Shown here piece after piece: positions 37,433-45,942 of a stretch of DNA of 64,000 bases. This DNA is from Enterococcus_I eurekensis. Its GTDB lineage: Bacteria; Bacillota; Bacilli; Lactobacillales; Enterococcaceae. The position numbers and the translations under genes are program-made. A model generated the notes under the pieces. The model worked only from the letters and a program-made list of their open reading frames with translations. It searched no databases and was not told where the DNA came from. The stretch is from the NCBI RefSeq assembly GCF_042654605.1, contig NZ_JBHSGT010000063.1, positions 62,001 to 126,000 of the forward strand. The letters are read 5' to 3'. The stretch's first letter is position 1. Each line of letters opens with the position of its first letter.

Positions 37433-38131
37433 ATGTTAGAAATATCGAATTTAAAGGTCCGTTATAAAAAACAGCAAGTATTGAATCACTTAACGCTCCA
37501 ATTGAACGAAGGCGAAGTCTTAGGATTAATTGCGCCGAATGGTTCTGGGAAGACTACTTTTCTCAACAGTATCGTCGGATTAGTTCCTCGAGAATCGGGT
37601 TCTTTCGTGTTGAATGATTCGATTGCTTATGAAAAACAGCGAGAAGCTTATTTAAAAGAAGTGTTTTTCCTTGAAAGTTCTCAAAATTTATATCCTGATT
37701 TAACTGTTCAGCAACATTTAGAGATGGTGAAAGACCTTTGGCAATCAGAGTTATCAATCAGCGACACTCTAAATATTTTTCATATTGATCGTTTCCAAAA
37801 TAAAAAAGTACGACAACTTTCTTTAGGGATGAAACAACAGCTACTTCTGTCTTTATATTATATGAGCGATGCTAAAGTGCTCTTGTTCGACGAACCCTTG
37901 AATGGTTTGGACCCTACGAATACTCAACTTTTCAATTCGTTGATACAGTCATTCGCAAAACGAGGAAAAACGATCATCATGTCCTCTCACAATTTAGGAA
38001 ATATTGCTGAATTATGTACGAAAGTAGCTTTTTTACATGAAGGCAAATTACATGAAACCAATAGTGTCACTAAAAATCTCCAAGAGCAATACAATCAACT
38101 CTTCAACTCTCCGGAGGTATTTTTTCAATGA
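37433..38131 (+). CDS. ABC transporter ATP-binding protein
   Basis: 232 residues, single nucleotide-binding domain. Walker A APNGSGKTTF (near 38), ABC signature LSLGMKQQ, Walker B VLLFDEPLNGLDP and switch-region His in SSHN are intact. The general type is the CcmA/BcrA-like exporter ATPase used for antibiotic or bacteriocin resistance. GGGAGG lies upstream. Four-base overlap with the first permease gene. Exporter substrate unknown. Confidence 0.88.
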   Translation: MLEISNLKVRYKKQQVLNHLTLQLNEGEVLGLIAPNGSGKTTFLNSIVGLVPRESGSFVLNDSIAYEKQREAYLKEVFFLESSQNLYPDLTVQQHLEMVKDLWQSELSISDTLNIFHIDRFQNKKVRQLSLGMKQQLLLSLYYMSDAKVLLFDEPLNGLDPTNTQLFNSLIQSFAKRGKTIIMSSHNLGNIAELCTKVAFLHEGKLHETNSVTKNLQEQYNQLFNSPEVFFQ

Positions 38132-39252
38132 AGTATGAATTTTTAAAACTCAATCGTTGGCTTGTATTGATCTTAATCACCATTTTTATCGGAATTGGCA
38201 TCCTGCCATTGCTACAAAATAAAAACAATCAAACGGATCTCAACAGTCAAAAAGAGCGCTTTTATCAAGAAAATCATGAATTATTACAAAGCGCGGTTCA
38301 GTCGATGAAAGCTACCGAAGCACCTGATGATTTGATTGCGGCAAGTGAAAGAGAATTAGCTGCTTATCAAGACGGTTTAAGCGGACTAGCTCGTAATAAT
38401 CAGCAACAACAAATCACAGCCGAGCTTAAGATTGCTGAGATTCAACTAGAGAAAGCAAAAAAAGGCTATTTACTTGGCGCTACAATTCCTGAATTAGAAT
38501 TAAAAGTCAAAGAACTTAATTTTTTCCAACATTCAAAGCTCAAATGGGTCGACCCTTTTTTTACGGCTGTTCCTCCCGCTAGTAATTTTTTGCTTGATAC
38601 TTTTTTACAGCTGTCCTACCCTCTTTTACTAAGTATGGGTGCTTTATTTATTGCTTTGGTCTGTAGTTATGAACAGCGTAAAAACACAGTGAACTTTATG
38701 CGAATCACGCCGCAAAAACCGAGCGCTATTATGTGGCATAAAATTAGCGTCATGATGCTGACCCTTTCAGGATTCTTAATCATCGGAACCAGTGGTATTT
38801 TTATCTTTGCAGCTTTGAAAGGTGGCGTCGGAAATTTTGACTATCCCATTTTCTTTTTAGATTCGAAGGAGGCGATCCACCAAACGACGATTCTATCTTA
38901 TCTATTATTACTGTTTTTTAGTACGTTACTCTTTTTCTTTTTACTCACCCTAATCGGTTACTTACTACAAAGTATTTCTACACCCTTTCTTTTAATTTTT
39001 TTCATTTTAGAACTAAGTATTTTCCCATTAGCTTTAGGTGGGATGAGCGATTTTATTCCCGTTATGATTGCTAGAATATTGCCTACAAATTATTGGGATT
39101 TCCCACGATTAATTCTAGGATATAACCCTTGGGGGAGCGCAGCAATCTCTTTTGAAAAAGGAATCTTCTTTATGATTCTTAGTATTATGTTACTCTTTAT
39201 TTTAAATTTGGTCGTTATGAAAAATAAAACACAACAAACGATAAGTAGGTGA
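38128..39252 (+). CDS. ABC transporter permease with extracytoplasmic loop, copy 1
   Basis: 374 residues. One helix at the N-terminus (about 11-28), a long Gln/Glu-rich extracytoplasmic helical region (about 30-150), then about five helices between 160 and 368. This ABC-2 layout matches permeases of bacteriocin-immunity and peptide-export systems. It resembles the next gene in size and layout, suggesting an old duplication; the two may pair with one ATPase dimer. It overlaps the ATPase gene. Confidence 0.78.
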   Translation: MKYEFLKLNRWLVLILITIFIGIGILPLLQNKNNQTDLNSQKERFYQENHELLQSAVQSMKATEAPDDLIAASERELAAYQDGLSGLARNNQQQQITAELKIAEIQLEKAKKGYLLGATIPELELKVKELNFFQHSKLKWVDPFFTAVPPASNFLLDTFLQLSYPLLLSMGALFIALVCSYEQRKNTVNFMRITPQKPSAIMWHKISVMMLTLSGFLIIGTSGIFIFAALKGGVGNFDYPIFFLDSKEAIHQTTILSYLLLLFFSTLLFFFLLTLIGYLLQSISTPFLLIFFILELSIFPLALGGMSDFIPVMIARILPTNYWDFPRLILGYNPWGSAAISFEKGIFFMILSIMLLFILNLVVMKNKTQQTISR

Positions 39253-39256
39253 GCAG

Positions 39257-40375
39257 ATGAAATGGGAAATACAAAAGCTACGCAGTAGAAAAATAAATTT
39301 TCTCCCACCTCTTTTATTTTTATTGATACTCATGATTCCTTTATTGATACAATTAACCATTTCACAAAACGAAAGAGATGAACAGAAATATCGTACCGTC
39401 GAAGCAAGTCTCGTATCCGATACGCAAGAAATTGAGCGACTTAAACAAAATAATGGGAATGCAAACCGAATTGAAACGTTGGAAAAGAAGTTAACGTTAT
39501 ACAATCAATTACTCGATTCTATGGCAAAAAATCATTATTTCGATCGTCTAAGAGCGGAAAGTGATCTTGCCAAAATCGACTACGAAGACATGTTAGCCTC
39601 CAATCAAATTGGAAAAATAGTTACTGATCAAAAAATTCTGATTGCAAAGCTGGATTACTTTATCGAAAAAGAAAAGGTCATCTTTGAACCTATACAAACC
39701 CAGCGGCTTCCCTTAGTTAATTATCTAATCTATTTTAGTCAATTCATTCCTTTTATCGCAATTTGGGGCATCCTACTCCTCTTTATGACTAAGTTTTTGA
39801 CGGACGAATACACGGATAAAACGATTGCCTGGAATTGGGCCGTTCCACGTAATCCATATAAAATATTAAAACAAAAGAGTTTGATTTATTGGTTTTGGAT
39901 GAGTCTCAGCCTTTTGCTGCCATTAACGCTTGTTTCGGGCTTGATTAGTCTTTGGAATGGCTTAGGAGACAGTCAGTATCCTTTATTTTTTATCGATAAT
40001 CAACAGAATGTCACAATGAAATTTGCCTATCAATACTTGTTACAACTTTTTGTAGGAATATTTCTTTTAGTGATTTTCTTGACTACTATGTGTGCATTTA
40101 TCGCAACCATTTGTCATAATTATCCACTCACACTGGGCATTTCATTTGGGTTAATACTAATAAGTAACGGGTTATCCAACGATGCCCTAGCATCAAACGG
40201 CTTTTATCCTGGCAACTTTTTTAACATGCCTAAATTTATAGCTGAAAATCATTCTGAACAAATTTACATCATGTATATGAGCTTAATTATATTAAGTCTG
40301 ATTTTCTGGGTTCTACTGAAAATAACGATTGTAACGAAAGAAAAAGGTCGATCCACACTTCTGTTTAGATTTTAA
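39257..40375 (+). CDS. ABC transporter permease with extracytoplasmic loop, copy 2
   Basis: 372 residues with the same plan as the preceding permease: an N-terminal helix (about 14-30), a Lys/Glu-rich loop to about 155 and about six further helices (YFSQFIPFIAIWGILLLFM, QLFVGIFLLVIFL). It starts four bases after copy 1 ends. The bidirectional terminator at 40388-40438 ends the operon. Whether the transporter serves the neighbouring peptide locus is not shown by sequence. Confidence 0.78.
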   Translation: MKWEIQKLRSRKINFLPPLLFLLILMIPLLIQLTISQNERDEQKYRTVEASLVSDTQEIERLKQNNGNANRIETLEKKLTLYNQLLDSMAKNHYFDRLRAESDLAKIDYEDMLASNQIGKIVTDQKILIAKLDYFIEKEKVIFEPIQTQRLPLVNYLIYFSQFIPFIAIWGILLLFMTKFLTDEYTDKTIAWNWAVPRNPYKILKQKSLIYWFWMSLSLLLPLTLVSGLISLWNGLGDSQYPLFFIDNQQNVTMKFAYQYLLQLFVGIFLLVIFLTTMCAFIATICHNYPLTLGISFGLILISNGLSNDALASNGFYPGNFFNMPKFIAENHSEQIYIMYMSLIILSLIFWVLLKITIVTKEKGRSTLLFRF

Positions 40376-40387
40376 TTACTCCATAAG

Positions 40388-40438
40388 AAAAAATGAAAAA
40401 GAACATGTCTTTGAGAGCATGTTCTTTTTCATTTTTTC
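40388..40438. terminator. Perfect 20-bp-arm bidirectional terminator
   Basis: AAAAAATGAAAAAGAACATG and its exact complement around an 11-base loop. The inner AAAAGAACATG stretch also occurs in the ComR-box hairpin at 41718-41770. Confidence 0.93.
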
Positions 40439-40457
40439 CTAACCACTATATACAAAA

Positions 40458-40547
40458 TCATTTAAAAAGTCTAAGAATGTAGGAAAGAAGCATACCTGTG
40501 ATAATTCCGGCAATACCGACAACAACCATTTTCCATTTTTTTGACAT
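40458..40547 (-). CDS. 29-residue cationic membrane peptide downstream of the ComR-like gene
   Basis: An ATG with AAGGAGGG at ideal spacing opens a 29-codon frame: it begins MSKKWKMVVVGIAGIITGML and ends SYILRLFK. A basic N-terminus, one hydrophobic helix and a basic tail fit a small membrane peptide, leaderless bacteriocin or pheromone precursor. It is 68 bases after the regulator stop and in the same direction, the place comS occupies beside comR in some streptococci. A second in-frame ATG two codons earlier touches the RBS, so I prefer 40547. Function is unknown. Confidence 0.6.
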   Translation of the reverse strand: MSKKWKMVVVGIAGIITGMLLSYILRLFK

Positions 40548-40615
40548 CCTCATCCCTCCTTAATTTATGATCGTTGAGTGATTTTGAAATTTTTTAATCA
40601 AACATATACAATTAA

Positions 40616-41533
40616 CTATTGATTTGTTTCAAATATATTTAGGTCTTTTTCCATTTCTAACAATATTTGATCGTGCGCTATTCCATCCCCTAATAACATC
40701 GCTGTTTTTGCTGCTACACCATACATTTCCTTTGCTTTTTCTATATCTCTTAAATGGAATAATAGGTACTTCGCTTCCATCATCTGCAAGATGGGTTTCT
40801 TTTGAAATTCTTGATTTTCCTCCGAGATTGTCTTGGAAATATCGAGTAATTGTTTGTACGTTTCATAGTCTTTTAGTTCAGATAAGAAATGAAGTGCAAA
40901 AATATGCACTCTAATAGCAAGGTATGCATTCGAATCATTCGAATAATTAGAGTTACTGATTATCTTTTTTAATACCTCATTAGTCAGATTTGTCATCTTA
41001 TAAAAAGTATTTTTTCCAGAAGTATATAAAAGATATAAGTAAATCAACAAGAAATCGATTTCAACTAATTCTTGCTTTATTAAGGACTGTTGTAAGTATT
41101 CCTTTAACAAACCTGATTCAAATTGTATATTTTCAAAAACTAGAATATCTGTAGTAGCTCTTAAAACATCAATAACTACTTGCTCGCTTTCTCCAATATA
41201 ATCATAAAACTTTTCATAAATTTGATCAAATAACAAATTAATTTTCTCTGCTCGAGTAGGATCTTTATAAATTGTCTGTTTTATGATTTTATTTTTTAAT
41301 ATGATGTATTCTTTCGGTAATTTGATATGTGATTCATCAATAAAGTGATTTAAAGAGAGGTTTAATTTATTTGCTATAAAAATTAATTTCGTTAACGTTG
41401 GAATCGACTCTCCTGACTCTATCCTAACTAGCTGCCTAACGGTGATTTTAGACTCATCCTCACAAATCATTTCACGAGTTAATTTTTGTTTTTCTCTGGC
41501 TTCTCGTATCTTTCTTCCTAAAACTAACTTCAT
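40616..41533 (-). CDS. ComR-like RRNPP-family peptide-sensing regulator
   Basis: 305 residues. An N-terminal HTH (about 5-60) reads REAREKQKLTREMICEDE and TVRQLVRIESGESIPTLTKL, followed by HIKLPKEYIILKNKIIK and a TPR-like helical C-terminus. From memory, streptococcal ComR (about 300 residues) has the same order of conserved blocks (SREVLCLDGAELTVRQLIRIEKGESLPSL, PDEYYEMKNRL), so I place it in the ComR/ScuR branch of RRNPP regulators. These bind an imported pheromone and then activate promoters with a ComR box. Such a box and a short peptide gene lie on the divergent side (41718-41864). Confidence 0.82.
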   Translation of the reverse strand: MKLVLGRKIREAREKQKLTREMICEDESKITVRQLVRIESGESIPTLTKLIFIANKLNLSLNHFIDESHIKLPKEYIILKNKIIKQTIYKDPTRAEKINLLFDQIYEKFYDYIGESEQVVIDVLRATTDILVFENIQFESGLLKEYLQQSLIKQELVEIDFLLIYLYLLYTSGKNTFYKMTNLTNEVLKKIISNSNYSNDSNAYLAIRVHIFALHFLSELKDYETYKQLLDISKTISEENQEFQKKPILQMMEAKYLLFHLRDIEKAKEMYGVAAKTAMLLGDGIAHDQILLEMEKDLNIFETNQ

Positions 41534-41717
41534 TCTAGTAACCTCCCTTTCGACTACTTATTTTTATCTTTTTTAACAATACTTTAATGGTTCCATTCAA
41601 CTTATTATATCACATTTAAGAGTTTTTAAAATTCATTTAAATTCACTAGGTATATTAAAATCATAGTAAACAATCCCCTCCGTGGCTATGGTTTCATTTT
41701 TTAAACTTCCATATTAC

Positions 41718-41778
41718 AAAAATAGCCAAAAGAACATGACATGCATGTCATGTTCTTTTTGGCTATTTTTAATATAAA
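41718..41778 (+). promoter_or_regulatory. ComR-box-like promoter for the short peptide
   Basis: AACATGACA (41733-41741), N4, TGTCATGTT (41746-41754): the GACA-N4-TGTC core with extended arms known from ComR boxes. A T-tract follows (41756-41760) and a -10-like TATAAA lies at 41773-41778, with no -35. The dyad extends to a hairpin with 26-27 bp arms (41718-41770, one extra T). Confidence 0.72.
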
Positions 41779-41813
41779 TTGTAATCAATAACAAGTATGG
41801 AAGGAGTGAGGAA

Positions 41814-41864
41814 ATGAATTACATTATTGATTTTTTATCAAATTTTCCTTGGTATGCTGGATAA
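41814..41864 (+). CDS. 16-residue ComS-like pheromone candidate
   Basis: ATG with a strong AAGGAG seven bases upstream; the product is MNYIIDFLSNFPWYAG. The last six residues, FPWYAG, follow the P-aromatic-aromatic-Ala-Gly pattern of salivarius-group XIP (LPYFAGCL), and the length matches the 17-residue S. mutans ComS (ends in a W-W motif). It is transcribed away from the ComR-like regulator from the dyad promoter just upstream. The pheromone role is an inference from peptide, operator and neighbour together. Confidence 0.65.
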   Translation: MNYIIDFLSNFPWYAG

Positions 41865-41868
41865 GTCA

Positions 41869-41973
41869 ATGAATCCAAAATTTTTATTTATTTTCGTATC
41901 TCTACAAACTCTGTTACTTATTGCGCATAGCGTTCTTAACGAACCACTTATCGAGTACACAATAAAACCATGA
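41869..41973 (+). CDS. 34-residue hydrophobic peptide, possibly coupled
   Basis: Starts four bases after the 16-residue ORF stops, in another frame. It begins MNPKFLFIFVSLQTLLLIAH and ends with a polar tail, ESPL-like in hydrophobicity but not recognised. Only a weak GGATAAG precedes it, so expression may depend on coupling. It may be the start of a once longer gene, or chance. Confidence 0.35.
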   Translation: MNPKFLFIFVSLQTLLLIAHSVLNEPLIEYTIKP

Positions 41974-41998
41974 ATGTTTCAGAAAGAGTTTATTGTGT
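41955..41998. repeat. Inverted repeat after the small peptide ORFs
   Basis: ACACAATAAA pairs with TTTATTGTGT, 10-base arms. No T-run follows, so it is not a standard terminator. It overlaps the 3' end of the 34-codon ORF. Confidence 0.4.
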
Positions 41999-42064
41999 AT
42001 ATTAGTGTTACATCCATTTTCATAAAATAACTTTTTTATAAAAAAGTAGAAAGGATTATATAAT

Positions 42065-43350
42065 TAACTTAACCAGTTGAAATAAAAAACGTCACGTGAA
42101 TTCCATGATATATTGAAATTATCACTAACTAACAATAGACAAGGATGAACTCACATGCCGCAAATCTATAACAGCACAAATTTACGCAAGGGAAAACACC
42201 TCTCCTACTCAGAACGCTGCAAATTACCATTCTGAAAAAAGAAAACTATTCCCATCGTCAGATTGCCAAAGTCCTAGGGCGTGTTCCGCAAACAATAAAC
42301 AATGAGATTGGTCGCGGACTATCGCCCAGCTAAAACGACAAACGCAAAATGTGAAAGTCTATGATACTTACTATTCTGTTTATGCCGCTGACGCAGGACA
42401 AGCCTTCTATGAGAAGCAACGAATGAACTGTGCCAGGCGCCCAAAATGGGCAAACACCGATACTTTCATTGCCTGGGCCGATGACAAAATGTTAAATGAA
42501 ATATGGTCACCGGACGTCGTGGTCGGATTTGCCAGAAAACATGAGCTGTTCGATTTCGTTATCATTCCTAGTACAACCACACTTTATCAATGGATTAATC
42601 GGGGCACCATGAAAACAAAGAATATCGATTTGCTCGAAAAACTGTCGCGTAAAATCACAACGATCCGATCTAGACATCACTCTAACAAGCGTATTCTAGG
42701 AAAATCTATCGAAGAACATCCCAAAGAAATTGAAACCCGGGAAACCTTCGGACACTGGGAAATCGACACAGTCGTAGGAAACAAAATCAAATCGTCTGCC
42801 GTGTTGCTGACACTAGCAGAACGGCAGACACGTTTTGAGGTCATCCTGAAATTAACTGGGAAAGATGCTGAATCGGTTGACCAAGCAATACATAGTCTGA
42901 AGAAAAGAGCTGGTGATGCGTTTGACCAACTATTTAAGACCGTCACCTCAGATAATGGCCCAGAGTTGGGTTACACGACGCCTTGCATAATGTGGCGGAC
43001 GTCTATTTCAGCCATCCCTATACTTCTTAGGAGCGTGGGACGAGCGAAAACCAGCATAAGTTGATCCGCCGTTTTATCTCAAAAGGTAGCCCGATTAGTA
43101 ATGTAAGCGAGATTCATATCTTGCAGATCCAACGTTGGATTAACGATTATCCTCGTAAACTTTTGGGGGATGTGACACCATATGACACGTTTGTTCGTGC
43201 ATTCAAGCAAGAACGATTGGTGGATTTACCCGTGAACCCTTGGCAACAAGCCATGCCTCAGCTCATTATCAGGGGTTCACTATTTTTCATAACAACAAAT
43301 CAATAGTGGTACAGAAATCTTTAGTCACCAAAGGTGGCTAACTTAAACTT
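42065..43350 (+). mobile_element. Degenerate IS30-family element
   Basis: Imperfect ends (AACTTAACCA-like near 42070; AAGTTAGCCA-like on the reverse strand near 43345) around a broken transposase gene. It separates the ComR-box peptide region from the 3' fragment at 43353, so it or a deletion next to it disrupted an older operon. Ends are approximate. Confidence 0.65.
42155..43306 (+). pseudogene. IS30-family transposase, at least three frameshifts
   Basis: Reading MPQIYNSTNLRKGKHLSYSERC, the frame breaks near 42212, again near 42325 (before KVYDTYYSVYAADAGQAF) and again near 43000, where SDNGPEL loses the expected frame, which returns in the next at RRFISKGSPISNVS. The DDE core pieces FGHWEIDTVVG and TSDNGPE are visible. 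A complete IS30 transposase is about 350 residues. The multiple lesions make it nonfunctional. Confidence 0.85.
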
Positions 43351-43352
43351 GA

Positions 43353-43673
43353 AATTTACGTAATATTTCAGCAGGTACAGGTTGGGCCCAAATAAATAAA
43401 AGTCCTAGTAAGATATGGCAATCTCCAGATTCTTCTGGAGATTGGGTTCTAAAAAATAAAAACCAATCGGTGCGAAATACAACATATCCAACAACTAGTT
43501 TAGGTTTAAATATTCAAGGTTTAGTTGAAATTAGCAAAAGTGTTAGTACCAGTATGGGATTCAAGTTTGAAGTTATGGAAGGAATGGGATTCGATATGAG
43601 TGGTACCACAAGTACTAATTGGCATGCTAGAAAAAATTACAATTCCACAGTGTACATTAAAACAATGTGGTGA
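43353..43673 (+). pseudogene. 3' fragment of an unidentified gene
   Basis: An open frame of 106 codons with no start, running from the edge of the degenerate IS30 element to a stop at 43673. Readable sequence includes GTGWAQINKSPSKIWQSPDS, TTSLGLNIQGLVEISKS and SGTTSTNWHARKNYNSTVY. It is rich in Ser, Thr, Asn and Trp, typical of a secreted beta-rich protein. I do not recognise the family. The gene's 5' part is missing. An internal GTG (43470) without RBS is not a credible start. Confidence 0.55.
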
Positions 43674-43693
43674 TTATTATTTATCATTTTTCA

Positions 43694-44733
43694 AATTAAG
43701 CGAGACAAAACTTTCCATTTACGTAACTCAAAAAAACTTCCAGTGGTGTTTGGTAATTTAGTGATTTTCTAGGAATATGGTTTCTTTTGGACGCAACGAA
43801 TGAGATAAATCCTTGATTGACTTGGTTGAAGTCCATTTCTTTGGGTAGTCCGTCTTTTCGGAGGTGTCCATTTGAATGTTCATTTAATCCCCGTTGTGAA
43901 GGTGTTCTTGGGTCTGAGAAATAAATATCAATATCATTCACATTACTAATACTTTTCCAATTAGAGAATTCTTTTCCACAATCAAAAGTGATTGATTTAA
44001 AGAGATTTTTGGGCACTGATCGAAGCCATTCATTAATCGCATTTTCAATGTCACTTGCCTTACGGCCTTCTGGTTTCAAGACGATAATTGCTTTTGAAAG
44101 TCGCTCAACTAGCGTGATAACGGGACTCTTATGGTGAATACCAACAATCGTATCACCCTCTAAATGTCCAAATTCTTCTTCGAAAACAACATAACCTTTT
44201 TCACGTTCAGAAATATTTCTTTTGAATGCCTGTTTTCCACGTTTTTCCTTATAACCGTTTGGTTTTCGTTTTCCTTGCATTGGTAAATGTAGGACATCGA
44301 ATTCACCTGCATTAAACCGGTGGTAGAGGGGACTTACTGAACAAGAGAAGGTTCGCTCTGCACGGCCAATAATGACATCCGGAGTCCAATCTTCAGATGC
44401 TCTTTCTGTAATGTATTCTTTTTCCTCTGCAGGAAAAATGATTTCTGTTCTCCCGCAACGTCTCTTATTTTCTTTGTATTGTTCCAAGTATTCAAATGCT
44501 GCTCCACCGTGCTTGAGAAAGTTATAGACATTGTAAATTGCTTGACGTCCACGTTTCAGCTGCTTAGCAACGATAGCAACCCGAGTTTCTTGATGAAAAT
44601 ATGTTTCTATCATTACAAGCTCATTTGGTGTAAGATAGGTATAAGTCATTTATTTTCACTCCCCTTGTATGTTTTAGCGGGTCTTATAATTTGAGTGTAA
44701 CATAAGTGGCTTTTTTATTTGTCTCGCTTAATT
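43694..44733 (-). mobile_element. Intact IS30-family insertion sequence (IS6770-like)
   Basis: Terminal inverted repeats AATTAAGCGAGACAAA at 43694 and its complement ending at 44733. One complete transposase gene inside, with its stop codon within the left repeat. It lies between the 43353-43673 fragment and the 59-codon gene at 44765. Confidence 0.88.
43696..44649 (-). CDS. IS30-family transposase
   Basis: 317 residues, complete. The N-terminal HTH reads LTPNELVMIETYFHQETRVAIVA, and the DDE core has FGHLEGDTIVG (first Asp), TFDCGKEFSNW (second Asp) and the Glu in LNEHSNGHLRKDG. IS30 enzymes cut at the inverted repeats and insert with 2-3 bp duplications. It resembles the IS6770 group known from enterococci by overall sequence; I give this from memory. 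No frameshift; it may still be active. Confidence 0.92.
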   Translation of the reverse strand: MTYTYLTPNELVMIETYFHQETRVAIVAKQLKRGRQAIYNVYNFLKHGGAAFEYLEQYKENKRRCGRTEIIFPAEEKEYITERASEDWTPDVIIGRAERTFSCSVSPLYHRFNAGEFDVLHLPMQGKRKPNGYKEKRGKQAFKRNISEREKGYVVFEEEFGHLEGDTIVGIHHKSPVITLVERLSKAIIVLKPEGRKASDIENAINEWLRSVPKNLFKSITFDCGKEFSNWKSISNVNDIDIYFSDPRTPSQRGLNEHSNGHLRKDGLPKEMDFNQVNQGFISFVASKRNHIPRKSLNYQTPLEVFLSYVNGKFCLA

Positions 44734-44764
44734 ATACAAACGGCGATTTAATAAAGGAGGACCT

Positions 44765-44944
44765 ATGATGTATATAATCTCAGGTACAATATACATATCG
44801 TTATCTATCATTTTAATGCTAGGTTTTTTTATATGGCATTACTTCATGTACGCATATTATGCACCGATTCTGTTATGTTCACTGATTTTTTTAATATTAG
44901 GTATAACATCTTATAAAATAGGACGAAAACATCACTCGGTGTAA
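44765..44944 (+). CDS. 59-residue two-helix membrane protein, immunity-like
   Basis: ATG ATG preceded by a strong AAGGAGG box. It encodes MMYIISGTIYISLSIILM followed by a second helix (LLCSLIFLILGITSYKIG) and a basic tail. Small two-helix membrane proteins following a secreted product are often immunity proteins, and the fragment at 43353-43673 lies just before it once the intact IS30 is removed. It has no recognised family. The function is inferred from size and position only. Confidence 0.6.
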   Translation: MMYIISGTIYISLSIILMLGFFIWHYFMYAYYAPILLCSLIFLILGITSYKIGRKHHSV

Positions 44945-45133
44945 TTGCTGCTTATGTAAAATCTAACGGATTCTACGTTTAAAAGTTGATTGATTTTGAT
45001 GCGCTACCCGTCAAGTGGACAGGGAAATATAATAAGCTTTCTTAAGACTATCTGTCGATTTTTGGCAGGTAGTTTTTTACTTTCTATTTGTTGAATGAAG
45101 AATCGCACTTTCTCCACCAAACAACGATGGATT

Positions 45134-45870
45134 TTAAACCACTGACAATAACTGTTGATGCACTTGTAAAGGTGCCATGGAATTTAGACAACGCTGATAT
45201 CGACCATGATTGTAATAGTGTATGTATTTTTCAATCATGGAGACAAGACTTTCTCGGCTTGTAAACTGACGACGATAATACTTTTCTCGTTTTAACATCC
45301 CCAAAAACCCTTCCATTGGGCCGTTATCAATGCACTTTGCTACGCGAGACATACTTTGCCACATACCGAAATTTTTAAGTCGTTGATTTATTTGCTTGCT
45401 CGTGTACTGAAAACCACGGTCACTATGAAACAACGGGTGCGCATTCGGCTCCTTGTGTACCACTTCATCAAAGGTATCAAAAACTAATTTATTATCATTT
45501 CGATCACTAACGACAAAGGAAACAATCCGATGATTGGCTAAATCTAAACTGGCACTAAGATAGAGCTTTTTTACTTGATTGCTTTCGAAATATTTGAATT
45601 CACTCACATCTGTTAACCATTTTTCATTCGGATGATCTGCATGGAAGTTGCAATTTAAGTATTTTTTGGCGATAGAATAAGGGATTTTCGCACTCTTTGT
45701 AATCCCATGGGGCGGTGTTTTACAGTTGATTTGATTTGTCTCATACGACAAATTCTTAGGACTCGCTTATCATTCACGTGTAATCCGAAATCCTGAACGA
45801 GGTCATCTCGAATTCGCCGGTAACCTTTTTCATCATCTGCTTCATGAATGTATTGAATGAGGTCCGCCAA
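45134..45870 (-). pseudogene. IS150-type transposase OrfB, frameshifted
   Basis: The upstream part (ADLIQYIHEADDEKGYRRIRDDLV) and the downstream part (NEKWLTDVSEFKYFESNQVKK, HSDRGFQYTSKQ, DNGPMEGFLGMLK) lie in different frames joined near 45700. The DDE residues are in the second part. The break is additional to the programmed shift between OrfA and OrfB. Confidence 0.82.
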
Positions 45871-45942
45871 TTGCTCATTAAATATTGTTTGCTTTATGCA
45901 ATTCTTTTATTGCTTGATATTCAAAGAGGTGGCGAGTGAGGT

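Noticed and set aside
41640..41690. A 12-codon ORF on the leftward strand preceding the ComR-like gene, with GGAGGGG upstream.
   Set aside because: Spacing to the start is about 12 bases and the peptide is not recognisable; too weak to annotate.
42351..43064. An intact IS30 transposase gene.
   Set aside because: The open stretch lacks the N-terminus and ends in a frameshift; the protein is in at least four pieces.
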